The notes: generated by a model from the sequence alone, not told the origin. A stretch of 64,000 bases of DNA from Misgurnus anguillicaudatus (GCF_027580225.2 NW_027395276.1:3517501-3581500); one strand, 5' to 3'. Positions 34,896 to 47,237 are shown, counted from the stretch's first letter. Numbers and translations: made by a program.

Positions 34896-35116
34896 TTTTT
34901 TAAAGATGTCAAATAAATCTTTGGTGTCCCCAGAACCAAATGTGTGAAGTCCCCATTTGTGAAATTTTAGGTCAAAATAACATATATTTAATTTAATATA
35001 GCATGTTAAAATTGCCACGTTGTAGGTGTAAGCAAAAATGTGCCGTTTTTGGATCTGTCCTTTTAAATGCAAATGAGTTGATCTCTGCACAAAATGTCAG
35101 TGCTGTGGTTAGATTA

Positions 35117-35714
35117 AGGGTGGTCCTCATAATGAGTCTTTTTTTTAAATGTTCAACTCTCACCCCTAAATGTGTTAGGATATCAATAAAAACACACTGT
35201 GCAGAATTTTGAATTGTTCCTACAATATCTAGAGGTTGCTCAAAGCCTTTGAATATTTCTGAAATTACATATTTTTTGCAAAAACTGTACCATTTAAAAA
35301 TGCACAACACACATAACATTCTAGAAGGGTAATGTTCTAGTTATTTATTTCAGTCTCTTCTGATCCGAGTAACAATATACCGGGCTTGCTTCGTGTTGCT
35401 TCGTGTTGCCATTATCTCAGTGTAAATTGTCTATTGTGCTTCATTCACAATGAAGCTTTCTTGCTTTGAAAGACATTTCAAAAATAAAACATGAGTTTAA
35501 ATTGCATGGAGCATGCAATTAAAAGCAAAGTCCAATTATACATGCTAGCACAAAGTATCACATAATATGCAAATGTTAAACTTCAAAGGTCTTGAGCAAC
35601 CTCTAAATATGAATTAATATTGAAAAAAAATCACCCAATTTTTTATTATTTATTCAAACATATTGGCGGGGTGAAAGCATGAACTTTTAAAAGTTGAAAC
35701 ATAAGGACCACCCT
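35117..35714. mobile_element. Non-autonomous element with agggtggtcct ends
   Basis: The inverted tips agggtggtcctca and taaggaccaccct enclose 598 bp with no coding frame. No clear target duplication was found, so the superfamily is open. Confidence 0.5.
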
Positions 35715-37000
35715 AGTATTATCCTCTTCTGACATCACAAGGGGAGCCAAATTTTAATTACCTATTCCTGCAAGCAAGCATATGATGGCCCTTTATGGGC
35801 CCACTTAGGGCTAGCCTTAGGGCCCCCAGCAGGTTTTGCTCACTGGCTAAACGTTGGCCCTTAGCACTGGCCCTGCATGGGCAGCCCTCCCTTAGCCCCC
35901 AAGAAGCCCATACTAGGCCTACACAGGGCCTGCATTATTAATCTACAACATGGGTCTCCAGCCCTTTTCTTGGAGGGCACCTGTACTGCATCATTTGTTT
36001 CCAACCCTAATTTAATCCTACTGACCATTATGGTGATCAGCATTTGTTTTAGTTGGACTTGATTCTTAAATTGTTCTAACTGTTATAGTTTTGTCTGGTT
36101 AAAACATGTTTGTTATGGCAAAAAAAGACAACAGTGCAAATCTTTGGTGGTGGTTAGTACATGAAGTCTCACCATTGATAAGATTCATACTCTGATTCTT
36201 GATGTTTGTGTGTCTAATTTACACAATAGATCGTTTTTTATGTGCACAGTTTTTCTAAATCCTTCAGAAGGACAAACTGCTGTGAGATTTCTGGACCTTG
36301 CACTGTAGTATTTCATTATTAACAGAAAATTATACTTTGATGAGTGAGCAAACACTAAATTAATAAATCAGTTTTCTATATGATGGTGTTTGACATTATG
36401 TACTAACCATCACCAAAGAGTTGCACTATTGTCTTTTCTTTGCCATAACAAAAATGTCTTAAACATTAAGACATGTCCCCCCTCTCTACTCCCCCAGAAG
36501 CCTGCACTCATACTGTTGTTTGAGGGATCTGAGCCTGGGCACGCTTTCGTCATTAAGATACGATTGTTTTGAACAAAGCAGGAAGTAAAGCAATCTCTTA
36601 ACACTGGAACCCATCATAATGTTAAGTCCTTATTTTATTCTGAGTCGTTTGGTGCGCGAAGACACACTGCATCATATTGCTTAGTTGATCTGTCGTGTGT
36701 GCAGCTCAGACATTCAAGTAACTCAGCTGCGTGCATCGGAAGGTTTATACGAAAAAGAAGAGTAGTTGTGCAATCAAAGTCTCTCTGGCAAGATTTCCGA
36801 TCCCATTGCGCGTTTCACACCTGAGCCCAAGTGAACCGTTCTCTAGCCCACCTCTGCAAGCCAGCCAGGGCGAGATTAACTATCACGATACAGAGCAATC
36901 ACACTAGTCAAACACGCCCAGCTGGTTTGAATAGTATGAGTGTGCCCTAAGGGTCCAGTTCAAGTAAAACAAACACTGATCACCATAATGATACGTTTAA
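35715..37000. other. TRIM copy A intron, repeats only
   Basis: 36000-36070 holds an inverted copy of the aaacactgatcaccataatg word found at 32867, 36970, 53860 and 57550. No gene is seen. Confidence 0.5.
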
Positions 37001-37518
37001 AGCTCCTGTTCTTTCTATGCTTTTGAAGCTTTGATTGTGTTTATAGCTTGCAATATAACATGTGTTCATGTTTCACGTGTAAAAAAACGCGGTATTTTTC
37101 ACACAATTTACTTATCTGTATAGCGCTGTTTTCAGTGTCCTCAAAATGGGCTGATGTTTTTCTTGTTTTATGAAGTCCTTCCTTCAGAAATACGTATTGA
37201 GTTCTGATTGTGTATTTTGTTTAGTGTGTTGTGTTTCGATAGCAGCTTAGCTTAGCAGAGCCGTTTGGGCTAAATTCCTGTGGGTGGAGTTTAGTCAAAA
37301 ACAGTTTTACTGACGTCATTAAAGCAGGAAATAGAGGGTTGTAGTCCAAACCGGCCGTTCGCTGTAGGCTTTGAAAGAGAAATTCTATTAAATAAAAAAA
37401 AAGATATCGCCTGGAAGTAAACTTTGAGCTTTATCACTTTACAAGTTTATTTATGCTATTTTAGCAACATTACCGACTAACTAGGGTTTAAAAAATGGTA
37501 TCAGGAAGAACGTGACCT
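37001..37518. mobile_element. TTAA-flanked MITE, private to unit 1
   Basis: TTAA lies at 36997-37000 and 37519-37522. The tips agctcctgttctttct and aggtcacgttcttcct (read inward) are imperfect inverted repeats. The homologous site in unit 2 is empty: a single ttaa at 57581-57584 in the same flanking words. Confidence 0.82.
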
Positions 37519-38061
37519 TTAAACAAAACAGACAACATCTAAACAGAAAATAACTCCACAAGTAAGATGTAAAATGCAATGTTGGCTATTAAAGAGAGAT
37601 GGGGAGAGAGAGGATAACAGAGCTTTTGATTCTGCTTCAGTGTTACTTTTTAACACTCTGTAAGATTGGGACAAATATACACGCAGCAGTGTTCATTTAA
37701 CTCTGGGGATTTTTTGTGTGAGGACTTCCTGGGGGCTAAGTGAGAGCTGCCAGTGCAGGGCGAGCACTAAGGGGCCAACGTTTTGCCAATGAGCAGGCCA
37801 TCAATGAGCTTGCCATAAAGGGCCATCGTAGGCTTGCTTGCAGGGATTTTTCACATTCTTGCAGAGAATGGTTTACCAAAACTAAGTTACTGGGTTGTTC
37901 CTTTTCACATTTTCTAGGTTGATAGAAGCACTGGGGACACAATTATAGCACTTAAACATGGAAAAGTCAGATTTTCATGATATGTCCCCTTTAAATCAGA
38001 CTGATACTCAATCTCAAACACTTCTTTCAGTATTTATGTTTCTCTATTCATCAAAACTCAC

Positions 38062-38157
38062 TGTGTGAATCTTCACAGACTCTCTTAGATCCTGAAGCTT
38101 CTTCTCTTTCTCCTGGATTCTCTGATGGAGTTTTCTCTGCTTGTCCTCCAGTAATCT
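38062..38157 (-). CDS. TRIM copy A, exon 2 (96 bp)
   Basis: It encodes RLLEDKQRKLHQRIQEKEKK and an LQDLRESVKIHT end, the start of the coiled coil. Phase 0 at both ends. The acceptor (gttgaacag) has a weak pyrimidine tract. Confidence 0.75.
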
Positions 38158-38354
38158 CTGTTCAACAGATTCATAACAGATAACTCAACTGGTCAGGTAA
38201 GTTGAGTGAGTAATCTTCTAAACTAGTTTCTGTTTTACAGTCAAGCTGTCATTTCTTCTGCTCTTGTGCGCCCTCATGTGGCCACGCGGCACTATTCAGT
38301 CGCTTCACTTCTGCTTTATATTTATATTTCATATATTTGTTCATTTGTTCATAC

Positions 38355-38945
38355 CTGTTTCTCAGTTCTCTCTGCTGCAGCTGATACAGTGTCGTGATTT
38401 TTATGTTCATCCACCAAACAAAGCAAACAAATACATCTCTGATCAGTGCGACAGTAAACCTCGATGAGTTTGTCATGTTGAGAGCAGATCATCTCCTGAA
38501 GTCTTCCTGTCACATCAATCACTTTGTGTCTCTTTCCTGTCCGAAAAGCTTCATGTTGTTCAAAGTGAGTTTGACAGTAAGATTCAAGACACACCAGACA
38601 GGACTTGATAGCTTTGTATTTTCTCTCAGTACAGATGTCACACTTCACATCTTCAGGTCTAGCATCACTCAGAGGAAATCGATCGGTCTGAAGTTTTGTC
38701 TTCTCCAGTTTTCCTAACATCTCAGCAAGCATCACATTCTTCCCTAAATCAGGTCTTGTATTGAAGGTCTGTCTGCATTGAGGGCAGCTGTAGTTTCTCT
38801 TCTGATCATTTTGATTCCAGCAGTTTGTAATACAGCTCATACAGTAACTGTGTCCACAGGGAATGGTAACTGGATCTTTCAGTAAATCCAAACAGATTGA
38901 ACAGATGAACTGATCCTGAGCACATGAAACACTCGCTTCCGCCAT
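38355..38945 (-). CDS. TRIM copy A, exon 1: RING and B-box domains
   Basis: The 197-codon first exon starts MAEASVSCAQ and ends at a cag|gtatga donor. The C3HC4 RING has Cys15, Cys18, Cys29, His31, Cys34, Cys37, Cys53 and Cys56 (PCGHSYC and SCPQCRQTF), all present. The first B-box-like unit is CDICTERKYKAIKSCLVC. The second is CSQHDKLIEVYC ending DEHKNHD. The frame extends upstream to 38993, but the Met at 38945 aligns with copy B. An ISRE match lies 52 bp upstream. Confidence 0.88.
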
Positions 38946-38996
38946 TTTACTGACTGCACAAACACAGTCATGCGTATAACGGTTCAGAAACACTAA

Positions 38997-39008
38997 AGTT
39001 TCTGTTTC
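38997..39008 (-). promoter_or_regulatory. Interferon-stimulated response element, TRIM copy A
   Basis: The minus strand reads gaaacagaaact, a perfect match to GAAANNGAAACT, 52 bp upstream of the ATG. Copy B has the same element at the same place. IRF/ISGF3 binding is inferred. Confidence 0.6.
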
Positions 39009-39990
39009 CTATGAACTTCAAATTTATGCTTCTGTGTTTGAGAACCGAAAGCAAAATTATTTTTTTGTCGTTCATTAAATGTCCACTAGATGTCAGACTT
39101 GCACTGAAACTCTGAGTTCACTCTTAAAATGATTTGACTGCACATCTACTTGCCCGTCTTGAAAGAGATTGGGTTAAATAGAGATTATTGAAAGAGGTGT
39201 TGAGATATTTAAAAAAATATATATATAGAGCTAGGTTTTATACTAATAACTCACTTACCTTCATGCTAAACCAAAGTTTATAATTGAATCAGAGAGTCAA
39301 AGGTGAAGATTTATTTATTGAGTCACATACAAGGGAAAACAATAAATCAGTTACAGAAATAAAATGTACGTGCTAGCGTAGCCTACCGGATCTGTTTAAA
39401 AATCAGAGGTTTAATTTAATCCTTTGGCTGCGCTGCAGCTTTTCAGAGCGCCCTTAATGTACGCTTCCTAATTCGTCCCACCGGGAGCAGAGACTACATC
39501 CGTTCATTCATTCATTCATTCATTCATTCATTCATACACCCTTGCGTTTACAAGTTAAAAGCGCATGTGTCGGTCAGTCAGTGTCAACGTGCTCTGGACT
39601 GGAGAGGTGTGTGTTTGTGTGTGAAACGCGTAACCATAGCTGCTCGGTTAAAATGAAAATACAATGAACACTTAATATGCCCTCCTTGTTTTAGACTCTG
39701 AGTAGTAAAAGAACAAGGTCAGAATAAGAGGAATCGCTGGCTGACATCCCACCAAGCCAGAATGATAGCTGCAGGTCAGACGCAAGCCTCGTGATAATCT
39801 CCGCTGTCGCGGCTGTCAGTTTGGTTCCCCTCGACGCAACTTCGGATTTCCCCAGGCGATGTGCAGAAAACATTCTTAAAATTGTAATATACATTTAGTT
39901 TAATTGCTAAACTACAAGTGAACAAAATTTCAATGAATTTGAATGACGTGCACAGTAGTTTTACAACCCGCAAAATGGAAAACAATGGGA

Positions 39991-40456
39991 CATTGGCGGT
40001 TCTAGGGAGGGGCCAGCGGGGGCCAGTGCCCCTGTGACAACAAAGCTTGGACCCCCTTGTGGCCCCCCTAAATGTGGGGTGTGAAAATATTTTTAAAAAT
40101 TTTTTGCGATCTTTGTTTTTTTACATCCGTTATTAGAAGGTGGGAACGTAACAGAAAACAACGCAGAATATTTTCTAGAGGGACTGCTTAAAGCGGAACA
40201 CAACAGCATCATAGAACATGCGTTTGAGGATTTTTTACTACTCAGAAGTTGGTGGAAGTTTTAGCGCCGCTATTATAGTTGAAGACTTCAAGCAAAGAAG
40301 GAATATAGAGTGGGAATATAGAGAATAAATAGAATTAAAATGTAATGCAAATGTAAAAAATAAATGCAGAAAATTATATTACAAGAATAAGGTCTAAATG
40401 AAACTGGCCCCTCTAACAGTACAACCGGACCCAGAAATGATCTAGAACCGCCACTG
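39991..40456. mobile_element. hAT MITE with 8-bp TSD
   Basis: The tips cattggcggttctag and cagtggcggttctag (read inward from each end) are flanked by the direct repeat caatggga at 39983-39990 and 40457-40464. 466 bp, no coding frame. Confidence 0.88.
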
Positions 40457-41524
40457 CAATGGGACAAAATAAATGACTGTTGAGTTTCAAATGGCCAGTA
40501 TTTTGTTATTCTTGAACCCATAGACATGGTCTTGGTGTCATTTTAAAGTTTTTTTTTTCAAGCTCTTTCTATCTGAACAACTAGTTTTAGCATTTAACCA
40601 TGCTGAAAATTTTACTCACATATGTACCCTTTGCACATTTTATTTATGTTCAAAGGCTCTACAGTAGCTCTTTCTAATGGTATTTTTTTTTTTAAATCCT
40701 TTTGCACATTTTATTTATGTTGAGTAGCTATTTCGAGCTCAAGCAAATCCACAAACTTATAAAATGATTTATTATTTTTTACAAGGTCGTCTGTTGACTA
40801 CTGAATATAAAACCCCTTCAATATAGGAGTCGAGTCAGCAAAAAAAAAAAAAAAAAAATAGAGTACCGGCACCTCTTTTGGGCCACTTAAAGCACTGACC
40901 TTAAGCATTTGTTTGTTTACAATTCATTTTCAGTGCTTTCACTTAAGTATAATGCAATTATATTCAAATCAGATAGATTTGTTAAGATACTGAACTAATA
41001 CTATGTGAATTCAGATAACATACAGAAGATTGTTTGTCAGATGTCTTCACAGATTTCCAGGAGAATTGATGCTGATCCTCTTCCTTTCATCCTCTTTACC
41101 TTGAAGATGAATTAATAGATGAAAGCCGGAACATTTTTATATAAAAACTCTAAATCTACACTGACATGAATTTTCCTAAACATGCTGTTTGTGTTTCTGC
41201 CTTGTGAATAGATCCTCAGGTGTGTTAAAGCAACACCATGTAGTTTTTTTACTTTAAATAATGTTTCTAAAATTATTTCAGTGATAGAACAACTTTTAAC
41301 TGGACAAATTGTACTGTTGCTGCAACCTGAGCAGCCTCCTAGTTGCTACAAGCACACTCTGAAAGTGGCGGTGGAGGGTAGAGCACACAGCCCCGCCCCT
41401 CCCCATGCCTGCAGAAGAGTGTCTGATACCAGGCACTGTTGCGCTTTTCAACCACATGGGGGAGCTGTAAGTCATTTTTACATGACTTGCTGTTAACAAA
41501 TACGACTTCCGGAAGACGCACCAA

Positions 41525-41972
41525 AATCCTGGCCAGTACGCGTCTGGGAAGAATGTCACGTATGGTCACCCTACCTCAACCCAATCGAAAACCTGTGGGG
41601 CGAGCTAAAGAAGAGAGGACCCAGGACACTGGATGATCTAGAAAGATTGTGCAAAGAAGAATGGTCAAAGATCCCTCTCTCTGTGTTCTCCAATCTTGTG
41701 AAATGTTATAGGAGGAGATTAAGCGCTGTCGTGTTGGCAAAAGGGGGTTGTACAAAGTATTAATATCAGGGGTGCCAATAATTGTGGAACGCATGATTTC
41801 AAGTTTTTTTTTCTAAAAGTGTAAATTCATTACCACCAAAGTAATGTACTTAAATCAAAGGTTGGATTTTTTGTCTTTTTTGCATTTGGGTTCTCTTTAA
41901 ATAAAAAGGAGAATTTTTAGAGGTCCACAACCACATATTAAACAAGGGAGCCAATAATTGTGGAGGGCATTG
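41525..41972 (+). mobile_element. Tc1/mariner 3' fragment
   Basis: The C-terminal end of a transposase (41566-41763) is followed by a 3' region with two gccaataattgtgga words and the tip gtggagggcattgta. The 5' two thirds are missing. Different subfamily from the element at 3819. Confidence 0.78.
41566..41763 (+). pseudogene. Tc1-like transposase C-terminus
   Basis: The frame reads SPYLNPIENLWGELKKRGPR, which includes the catalytic Glu of the DD34E triad in NPIENLW. It continues through DDLERLCKEEW and CYRRRLSAVVLAKGG to a stop at 41761-41763. Both catalytic Asp residues and the DNA-binding half are absent. Confidence 0.8.
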
Positions 41973-42194
41973 TATTTCCCTTGATATGGTTTTGACATAG
42001 AAATGAAGAAAATATATCTAAATGGGTTATAGGAAACTTTTAAAATGTGCTGTTCTGTAACTCTGTTACCAAAAAATGCAGTTTTTTCCCCTCCCTGAAT
42101 GGCATTAAGCCCAAAACGAAAAATAATTCCCAAAAGAAAGCACCATGGTAGGACACTTCATTTAGTATATTTTATTTGAAATATTTTGTAGTAC

Positions 42195-43470
42195 AGCTGG
42201 TATATAATAAACTTTAAGTTTATTTATGAAGAGACACTGTAAAACAATGAAACCTCAGGTTGAACTAGTTACAGACATGAAACTCTTGGTGCTCCTAATC
42301 TCTTCGTCACAAAGGCTTTTGCACTGTTAGCCTTCAGGCTCACATCATTGGGTTTCTGCTAAATATATATGATATTATGTATATATGTTGTTTTGAGATT
42401 GCAATTTTATATTCATGTGTGCTTTCATTTTAAAGGTCATGGTGCGATGAGTAAAAGGGTCTCATTTCTATAAGTCTAAGATAAGATGGATCAAGGTTTT
42501 AGAAAAGCGGCTTAGTCCACGGCTCACCCTCCCTTGGTCCCTCGCTTTTGAAACACATAGAGAAGCTACGGTAGCCCCCACCGGACCAACATTTCATCGT
42601 CGGAGACAACATAGTAAAAAAATTGTCCTTTAAGGGCTTCTTTAGAAAAATGGCAGCACAAAATGGCGACCTCCATGTAAGGGGACCCTCGGTGTATGTA
42701 GATATATAAAAGGTCTTTATACACCCCTGATAATATAGTTTTGTATATTATTTTGCATTTCTGTCAAGAGATCCTTCTAAAAATTACACACTGCACCTCT
42801 AATTGTAACCTGCCTGGCAAAATAAATTGTTATTGTTGATTCATTTTAATTTTTCAAAAATTTTATTGATTTATTGATTTCTTTCAGAAATTATTATTTC
42901 CAGTAGATTAGAAGGAGTCTGGTTTTCCTGCAAAATTATTCTATCAGGATATGATCACACTAGTGTTTTGATGTTGAATGGAGCATGGGGCACATTCATC
43001 AAGACTCTCAGATTTATCTCTATCACCTGCCTTAGCAAGTTGCATGATCGTGACTAAAATAACTATTTTTATGATTGGAGCAAGCATGGGGCGGCCTGAC
43101 ATAAAAGTATTAGTTTACCCGGCAATCAGACTGACATTTGTGTTCGTGAGATATAACGGCCAACATATATCCTGTGCGATATCGGGTCCCTACTGAACGA
43201 ATAACTAAGACTATGGGAATTTATAAATAATCAAATATCTAAATTATGATCAACAGATAATTGGAATAATGCACTAAATTCTTATTATATTAAATTGGAG
43301 ACAGATTATCATTTAAACACAGAGATCAAAGAAATTAAATTAATCCTGATATGAAATTATTATTCTAGAAGCACTACGGATGAAAGAACATGTGATCCCT
43401 TCACCACACCATTGGATTCCGTCGTTGGGCCAATGGGTGGCTCCTTACAATTTCATTCAAATATGGGAGC
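42195..43470. repeat. Insertion private to unit 2, MITE content
   Basis: Unit 1 passes from tatttgaaatattt directly to aaaaatgggagctattctc, whereas here 1.3 kb intervenes. 42430-42805 ends aaattacacactgcacctct, the tip of a common fish MITE. No gene is seen. Confidence 0.45.
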
Positions 43471-44545
43471 TATTCTCAGGTTAAAATGTGTAACTCCATT
43501 ACCATATAACAAAAAAAATAGCAAAACTCTGCAGTCAGGTGGATGAGCTAATTAGTAAAATGCACTAATAAAAAATAATGAAAAATTATTTGTGGTTTTT
43601 TTCTGTCATTATTATTATTAGTAGTAATAATAATATTAATAATAACAATAACAATATTTCCTAACAAAAACATTTCAAAACACACTATTACCAATGAATA
43701 GATGATACTTTTATTATTTCATATATTTTTTATAAGAATTTATAGAATTAAATCTTGTTTTAAAAATTGGACCATTTGTAACTCTGTTACCATGACTTAT
43801 GAAATATATATGTCTTCGAACTTAGAAGTACATCAAAACTAGTCACAGTTGCAACATTTTGGTCATATTATAGGAAACAAGTGTAGAAACACTTATGTTT
43901 TAATGTTATATTTTGAGAACCGCATGTTTGATGATGTTGACTTTAATGGTAAGAAAGTGATGGTAATTTTCTGTAACTCCGTTACAGAGCACTTTTTAAA
44001 AAAATCATATTAAGATTTAATTTCACCAGACCATTTTGTACTACTATTTAAACTGACATATTGTTTTTAAATTTTGGCTCATTAATTGCTAATGGCACTA
44101 AAAAAACTCAATTTCCGCGTGATCTTCCCCTTTTATTTTTATTATCATTTGTGTTAAATAGATAAACAGAAATGTACATTAAATACATATTTAAATCATT
44201 TATGCACAAGCACTTCTGTGTAAAATGAAGACATTATGTTCTGTTTATTTATCATATTTTAAGTTGAAAACTACAATAGGTATCTAGACATAAATTAATT
44301 TATTATAATAATTTCCTTCTTTGTAAATGTTTTCTCTGTTGATCTTAAAGCCTATGAAACAAACAAACAAACAAAAAAAGATGTTAGTAGTTATTATGGG
44401 AAATAGATTATGGGAGGTTGAGCATATTATGTAATCATTGTAAAGCAAACAGTAGTAAACATTGCACAGGATACAGTAGGATAATATATGATAACATAAC
44501 TAGATACTAGCATATAACTGTATGTTTTGATCCTTACATTCCTCT

Positions 44546-45262
44546 CTAATAGCACACAAAGTTAAGTTTCTCCATACAGCCTCTGTTCTCCCATCGCTGA
44601 GTTTCCAGGTGTAGAGATCCACAGTAAGAGTAATTGAGAGGACATGCTGGCAGATCAACCAGGTTTCCCAAATCCTCTCCGGTCAACCAGAACCAAGAAC
44701 CTGCCAGAAACCTCAGACCGGTCCACACGCTGGGGGTTTCAGTGTTTGAGATGCTTTGGTTGACTTGGATGAGATGTGAATATGTAGGCAGACTGGCCAG
44801 ATCAGTGTAGTGAGTCCTGCAGTGTTCAAACGCATCCTCCCAACTCATCTTCTCTCGCACCAGGATCAGTTCAGGCTCCCACTTGTAGCAGAAGAAAGGG
44901 TATGATAAAGAACAGTGAAAGTCATACAACTCACCATTTCGAACAACAGCACAAAGGTTGTCATTGCCTGAATTGCTTGGTTGACCATTTGCCCACATGT
45001 AAAAAATGCTATCACTTCCGTCACTCCACTGCCATGTGTTTGTAGTTGTTTTCTTCAGACCAATCCACGAGTACAGTGTGGTGTTTATCTTTGTATATTC
45101 CTCCTGACTGCCTACACTTGACAGATCATCATAGTTGTCTCTACAATATTTCTGAGCATCGCTCCATGTCTTGGCTTCGTTTATAAAGAAGTGGTTTCTT
45201 TGCAAAGCAACAGTCAGCTCACAGTGAGCTGACAGAAAAAGAGCAAACACGACAATCTTCAT
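44546..45262 (-). CDS. Secreted tandem C-type lectin-domain protein, copy 2
   Basis: Duplicate of the lectin at 20108-20830, intact, with the same two-domain layout, the same signal-like start (MKIVVFALFLSAHC at codon 11; the frame opens at 45292) and the same terminal FVCY. Compared with copy 1, I count four substitutions (M/V in the signal, N/S after WSDGSD, S/N in SIS-T, V/L after ACP) and a six-base in-frame deletion that removes two residues in the GNDN loop of domain 1. That loop is where calcium and sugar bind in canonical C-type lectins. It lies upstream of TRIM copy A's first exon and downstream of TRIM copy B, on the same strand as both. Confidence 0.85.
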   Translation of the reverse strand: MKIVVFALFLSAHCELTVALQRNHFFINEAKTWSDAQKYCRDNYDDLSSVGSQEEYTKINTTLYSWIGLKKTTTNTWQWSDGSDSIFYMWANGQPSNSGNDNLCAVVRNGELYDFHCSLSYPFFCYKWEPELILVREKMSWEDAFEHCRTHYTDLASLPTYSHLIQVNQSISNTETPSVWTGLRFLAGSWFWLTGEDLGNLVDLPACPLNYSYCGSLHLETQRWENRGCMEKLNFVCY

Positions 45263-45367
45263 CTCTTCTGTGAAGGTCTGGTCAGTCAACATGGTCCTAA
45301 GACATGCTCATTATGGTCATGCAAAATTCAAAGTCAGTAATAATGTATGCAAATGTAAAAATGGACA

Positions 45368-45567
45368 AAGATGAAGTGAGCTCAACAATGAAATGAAAGT
45401 GACGTTATTGTCAAGTACGGTCATCTATGTGATCATTGTATTTAGCCTATCAAGCAGTGAACACACACACGTGGAGCAGTGGACAGCTATCACATTAATG
45501 TTAACCGTGAGAATCGAACTGTCAGATTACAAGTTTGACTCTCTAACCATTAGGCCACAACTGCCCC
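45368..45567 (-). repeat. tRNA-derived SINE upstream of lectin copy 2
   Basis: Orthologous to the SINE at 20936-21142. The B-box is better kept here (agttcgattct). Same orientation as the lectin gene. Confidence 0.75.
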
Positions 45568-46018
45568 ATTAAAGTTTTAAGATTAAATAAAAGCTAGCAG
45601 TCATTTACTAAGTTTTTATGTTTCAAGCTAAAATTTTGTTTATGAAGCTTTGTTTTGTCTTTAGAAGCTGAGATGTTAGTGAGCAACCTCAATGTCTTTG
45701 TTGTTTTGCTTATTTAACCTTTTTAAAAAATCTGAAAATGCCTGACTGCCATTCCCGTCTGCTGAGATTTGCATTTTAGATTTTCCTATCAAATTTTGCG
45801 TGTCTGTTGTCCTAATGAGCTTGTGAGGATTTGTAATATTTTTGCATGATTTGGGTATTTGGTTTGCTGTTATAATGGATGAGTGCATTGACTTCAGAGA
45901 TAAAGTCTTGTGTTTACACTCCCCAGCAAACATTTCTTGGTAAGGCCAATGTAGGCACCATGTGGGCCCTAAGTGGGTTTGAAGTCGTGTTGCATGTTGG
46001 CCCCATCATCATGACTTA

Positions 46019-46517
46019 GGGGCTGTCCACACGGAGATGTGTATCACTGTATACGTATACATTTGATATCGTATTGGCGTTTCATCCATACGGATCCGGC
46101 GTTTTGGGAGACTGAATCCGCTATTTTTTGAAACCGGGTCCTAAAGTGGATAAATCTGAAACCGACACCCTTGCGGTTTCGTCTGTACAGCCAATCCGTA
46201 TATTTTGTGAAGCGAAAACGTCATCACATCACGTGTCGGAAGCGTCACAAGTAACAGCAACAACAATAACGGCGGACTACGTGATTGTGTTTGTGCTACA
46301 GAAGCTACCATACGTTGGTAATGCGCATGCTCAAAGTCTTCTTCTCCGTGTATAGTGTATATCTGTGGCAGAATTACAGCGCCCCATACTGGTCCGGCAT
46401 ATATACTACACCGCTTTCAGTCGGTTTCAGTGGTTTCGTGTTTACGGATTATTTTTTTTAGAGCAAGGAAAAAAAATGATCGGATAGGGAACGCACCGGC
46501 TTCGTGTGGACATAGCC
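46019..46517. mobile_element. PIF-Harbinger-like MITE, TTA target, private to unit 2
   Basis: The tips ggggctgtccacacggag and ggctatgtccacacgaag (read inward) are inverted repeats, flanked by TTA at 46016-46018 and 46518-46520. Unit 1 lacks it near 21575. No coding frame. Confidence 0.72.
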
Positions 46518-47237
46518 TTAGCCCACATGAACCTTATGTAGAAACTGAAGCCAGTGTGGACTAAACCAAAGCCAAGTATGGGTGGTGTTGGGTTGAAGAA
46601 GTGATGAAGGTAATGAGATAATGAAGAGAGGAATCAAGAGATTATTGACCTTTAATGATAAACACCTGATGTTAATAAACAGAATCACTAAAAAAAGATG
46701 AACAAGAAGAGAGAAAAATACCAGAAACACAACAACTACACAGCAAAATCCCCAGAGTTAAATAAACACTGCTGGGTGTAATATATTGTCCCAATCTTAC
46801 AGAATGTTAAAAAGTAACACTGAAGCAGAGTTAAAAGCTGCAATTTGTAACTTCTCCATCACCATCTCTGTTTGAAAACTAAAACTGCATTTACATCTTA
46901 AAGGTAGTTATTTTCTTAAAGGGGCCATATAAAAAAATCGGACTTTTTCCAGGTTTACGTGCTATAATTGGGTCCCCAGTGCCTCTATCAACATAGAAAA
47001 CATGAAAAAAAAAACATCCCAGTAACCTTGTTTGGGTAAGCCATTCTTTGCATGCATGTGAAAAATTAGGTTGTTCATATTTTGCCTGTTTTGTGAGGTA
47101 GGTAGCAAGACCGATTGCTGCACTAATACCGCCCCTTAATCTGCACTATCCAACCACAGGACTGCAATTTGATGAAAGGAGGCGAGAGGAAGAGAGAGAG
47201 AGATTGACAGCACAATTCAATTTCAACAAACCATCAT
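46518..47237. other. Intergenic, MITE fragments
   Basis: 46740-46840 matches, inverted, the caguse-type MITE seen at 37630-37720 and 57690-57780 (shared word gttaaaaagtaacactgaag). 46915-47060 is an inverted copy of the tactgggtt/ggggacacaatta MITE. No gene. Confidence 0.45.

Larger units (their letters stand above)
26424..38945 (-). pseudogene. finTRIM-like gene, copy A: six-exon structure with broken coiled-coil exon
   Basis: A fish-type TRIM (RING, B-box, coiled coil, PRY-SPRY), predicted to be an E3 ubiquitin ligase of antiviral innate immunity. Exons on the minus strand are 38945-38355, 38157-38062, a remnant 34895-34812, 34630-34486, 34345-34289 and 26959-26424. Phases match copy B at every junction. 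The third exon should be 234 bp but only its last ~84 bp remain. Its first ~150 bp and its acceptor are deleted, the break falling in a T-run where repeat sequence follows. The remaining exons are open. Skipping exon 3 would keep the frame (234 = 3 x 78), so a shortened coiled-coil protein is possible. A 5.2 kb DIRS element lies in the last intron. I call it a probable pseudogene. Confidence 0.72.
17692..39230. repeat. Segmental duplication, unit 1
   Basis: Homologous to 42083-59290. Matching landmarks in the same order and orientation are: the cccctccc...ggcattaagcccaaaac block (17700/42090), the lectin gene (20108/44546), the SINE (21142/45567), the PRY-SPRY exon (26424/50086), the coiled-coil exons, and the RING exon (38945/58993). 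Spacing differs because of insertions private to each unit, notably the DIRS element in unit 1. Confidence 0.85.
39231..42082. other. Spacer between duplicated units: transposon remnants, no host gene
   Basis: Contains an (attc)n microsatellite at 39502-39533, a hAT MITE at 39991-40456, an A-run at 40839-40858, a gcaacaccatgtagt-type repeat at 41228-41520, and a Tc1 3' piece at 41525-41972. Confidence 0.6.

Noticed and set aside
46128..46564. Two plus-strand frames of about 70 codons
   Set aside because: They lie inside the Harbinger-like MITE and show no domain.
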